From positions 31,179-95,178 of the forward strand of contig JACVZY010000006.1 in NCBI GenBank assembly GCA_014654705.1: 64,000 bases of DNA, in the 5' to 3' direction. A program made the translations under genes and the position numbers. How positions within the stretch are numbered: position 1 is the stretch's first letter; the number at the start of each line of letters is the position of its first letter. Shown here piece after piece: positions 63,738 to 64,000 of the stretch. This DNA is from Ignavibacteria bacterium (GTDB taxonomy: Bacteria > Bacteroidota > Ignavibacteria > Kapaibacteriales > UBA4661). The notes below the pieces were generated by a model that saw nothing but the letters and a program-made list of their open reading frames with translations, was not told where the DNA came from and ran no database searches.

Positions 63738-64000
63738 AAATGGGTCATCTCCCAAAAGAGTTATTATAAAACTACAAGGTTTACAAGGCTTGTTGACACA
63801 TATCCCTCAAAAAATCAGGCAAACATTGTCTTTTTCTGACATGGCATATACAGAACCTATCTTCGCCCGTTATCGTAACTGCAACAGCGAACTCAAACAA
63901 TGACGGCATAACACAATTTGTTTCTTGAAGTCCGAATCAATATACAATAGACAAAATGTATTGATAGTTCTTTAATTTTCATTGTTTTATCGCCAAAGTA
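63738..64000. other. Gene-free window end
   Basis: These 263 bases hold no supported gene, tRNA or clear hairpin. The DNA becomes A/T-rich toward the end (after about 63930) and probably includes the promoter of the - strand DUF4126 gene. Confidence 0.4.

Overview
The window comes from a bacterium of the Bacteroidota/Chlorobiota/Ignavibacteriota group (FCB superphylum). Three things point there: a secreted protein ending in a type IX secretion (T9SS) sorting domain (16749-17522), two-component-type seven-blade propeller repeats (24839-26011), and copies of the TAnnTTTG -7 promoter box. Base composition is moderate, genes are dense with short overlaps, and there are no rRNA, tRNA, CRISPR, phage or transposase genes. 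The exact lineage cannot be fixed from sequence reading alone; a Kapabacteria/Ignavibacteria-like organism is my guess.

Positions 1-15515 (all + strand) look like one exopolysaccharide locus with its own signalling. A hybrid kinase with two receivers and an Hpt protein precede a cellulose-synthase-like glycosyltransferase. Then come three DUF3131 paralogues, a GH16-fold protein without catalytic acids, an outer-membrane barrel, a receiver-PP2C phosphatase, a GT39-type membrane glycosyltransferase and a GH9 cellulase. Positions 15561-19812 (-) hold a lipoprotein with VWA and OmpA domains, a T9SS-sorted protein and a barrel. Positions 19966-24619 hold a MocR-type regulator, an acidic protein, a GNAT acetyltransferase, a DUF3291 protein and a class I aminotransferase. 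A folded three-way-junction element follows. At 24839-27217 a stand-alone seven-blade propeller is divergent from a membrane-tethered winged-helix regulator.

Positions 30786-38445 form the most unusual block: cyanophycinase, two overlapping cyanophycin-synthetase homologues, an M20 peptidase and a YfcC-type amino-acid transporter. Neither synthetase homologue keeps a Mur-ligase P-loop or the Mur C-terminal domain. The first keeps a complete ATP-grasp site but has lost the conserved N-domain motif. The second keeps the N-domain motif but has lost both ATP sites. They look like complementary halves of a one-ATP-site polymerase.

The rest mixes housekeeping (purH, rimO, pyrF, phhB, murA) with accessory functions: a Dna2-like nuclease-helicase, a chemoreceptor, two ECF sigma/membrane-partner pairs with odd partners, an erythromycin-esterase-like lipoprotein, a serpin lipoprotein, an EnvC-like factor and an L,D-transpeptidase. 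One sigma partner contains a 330-bp internal repeat, 329/330 identical. Strong inverted repeats lie at 52259-52481 and 38470-38533. Start codons given below were often moved inward from the longest open frame, using signal peptides, Shine-Dalgarno-like sequences and neighbouring stops.
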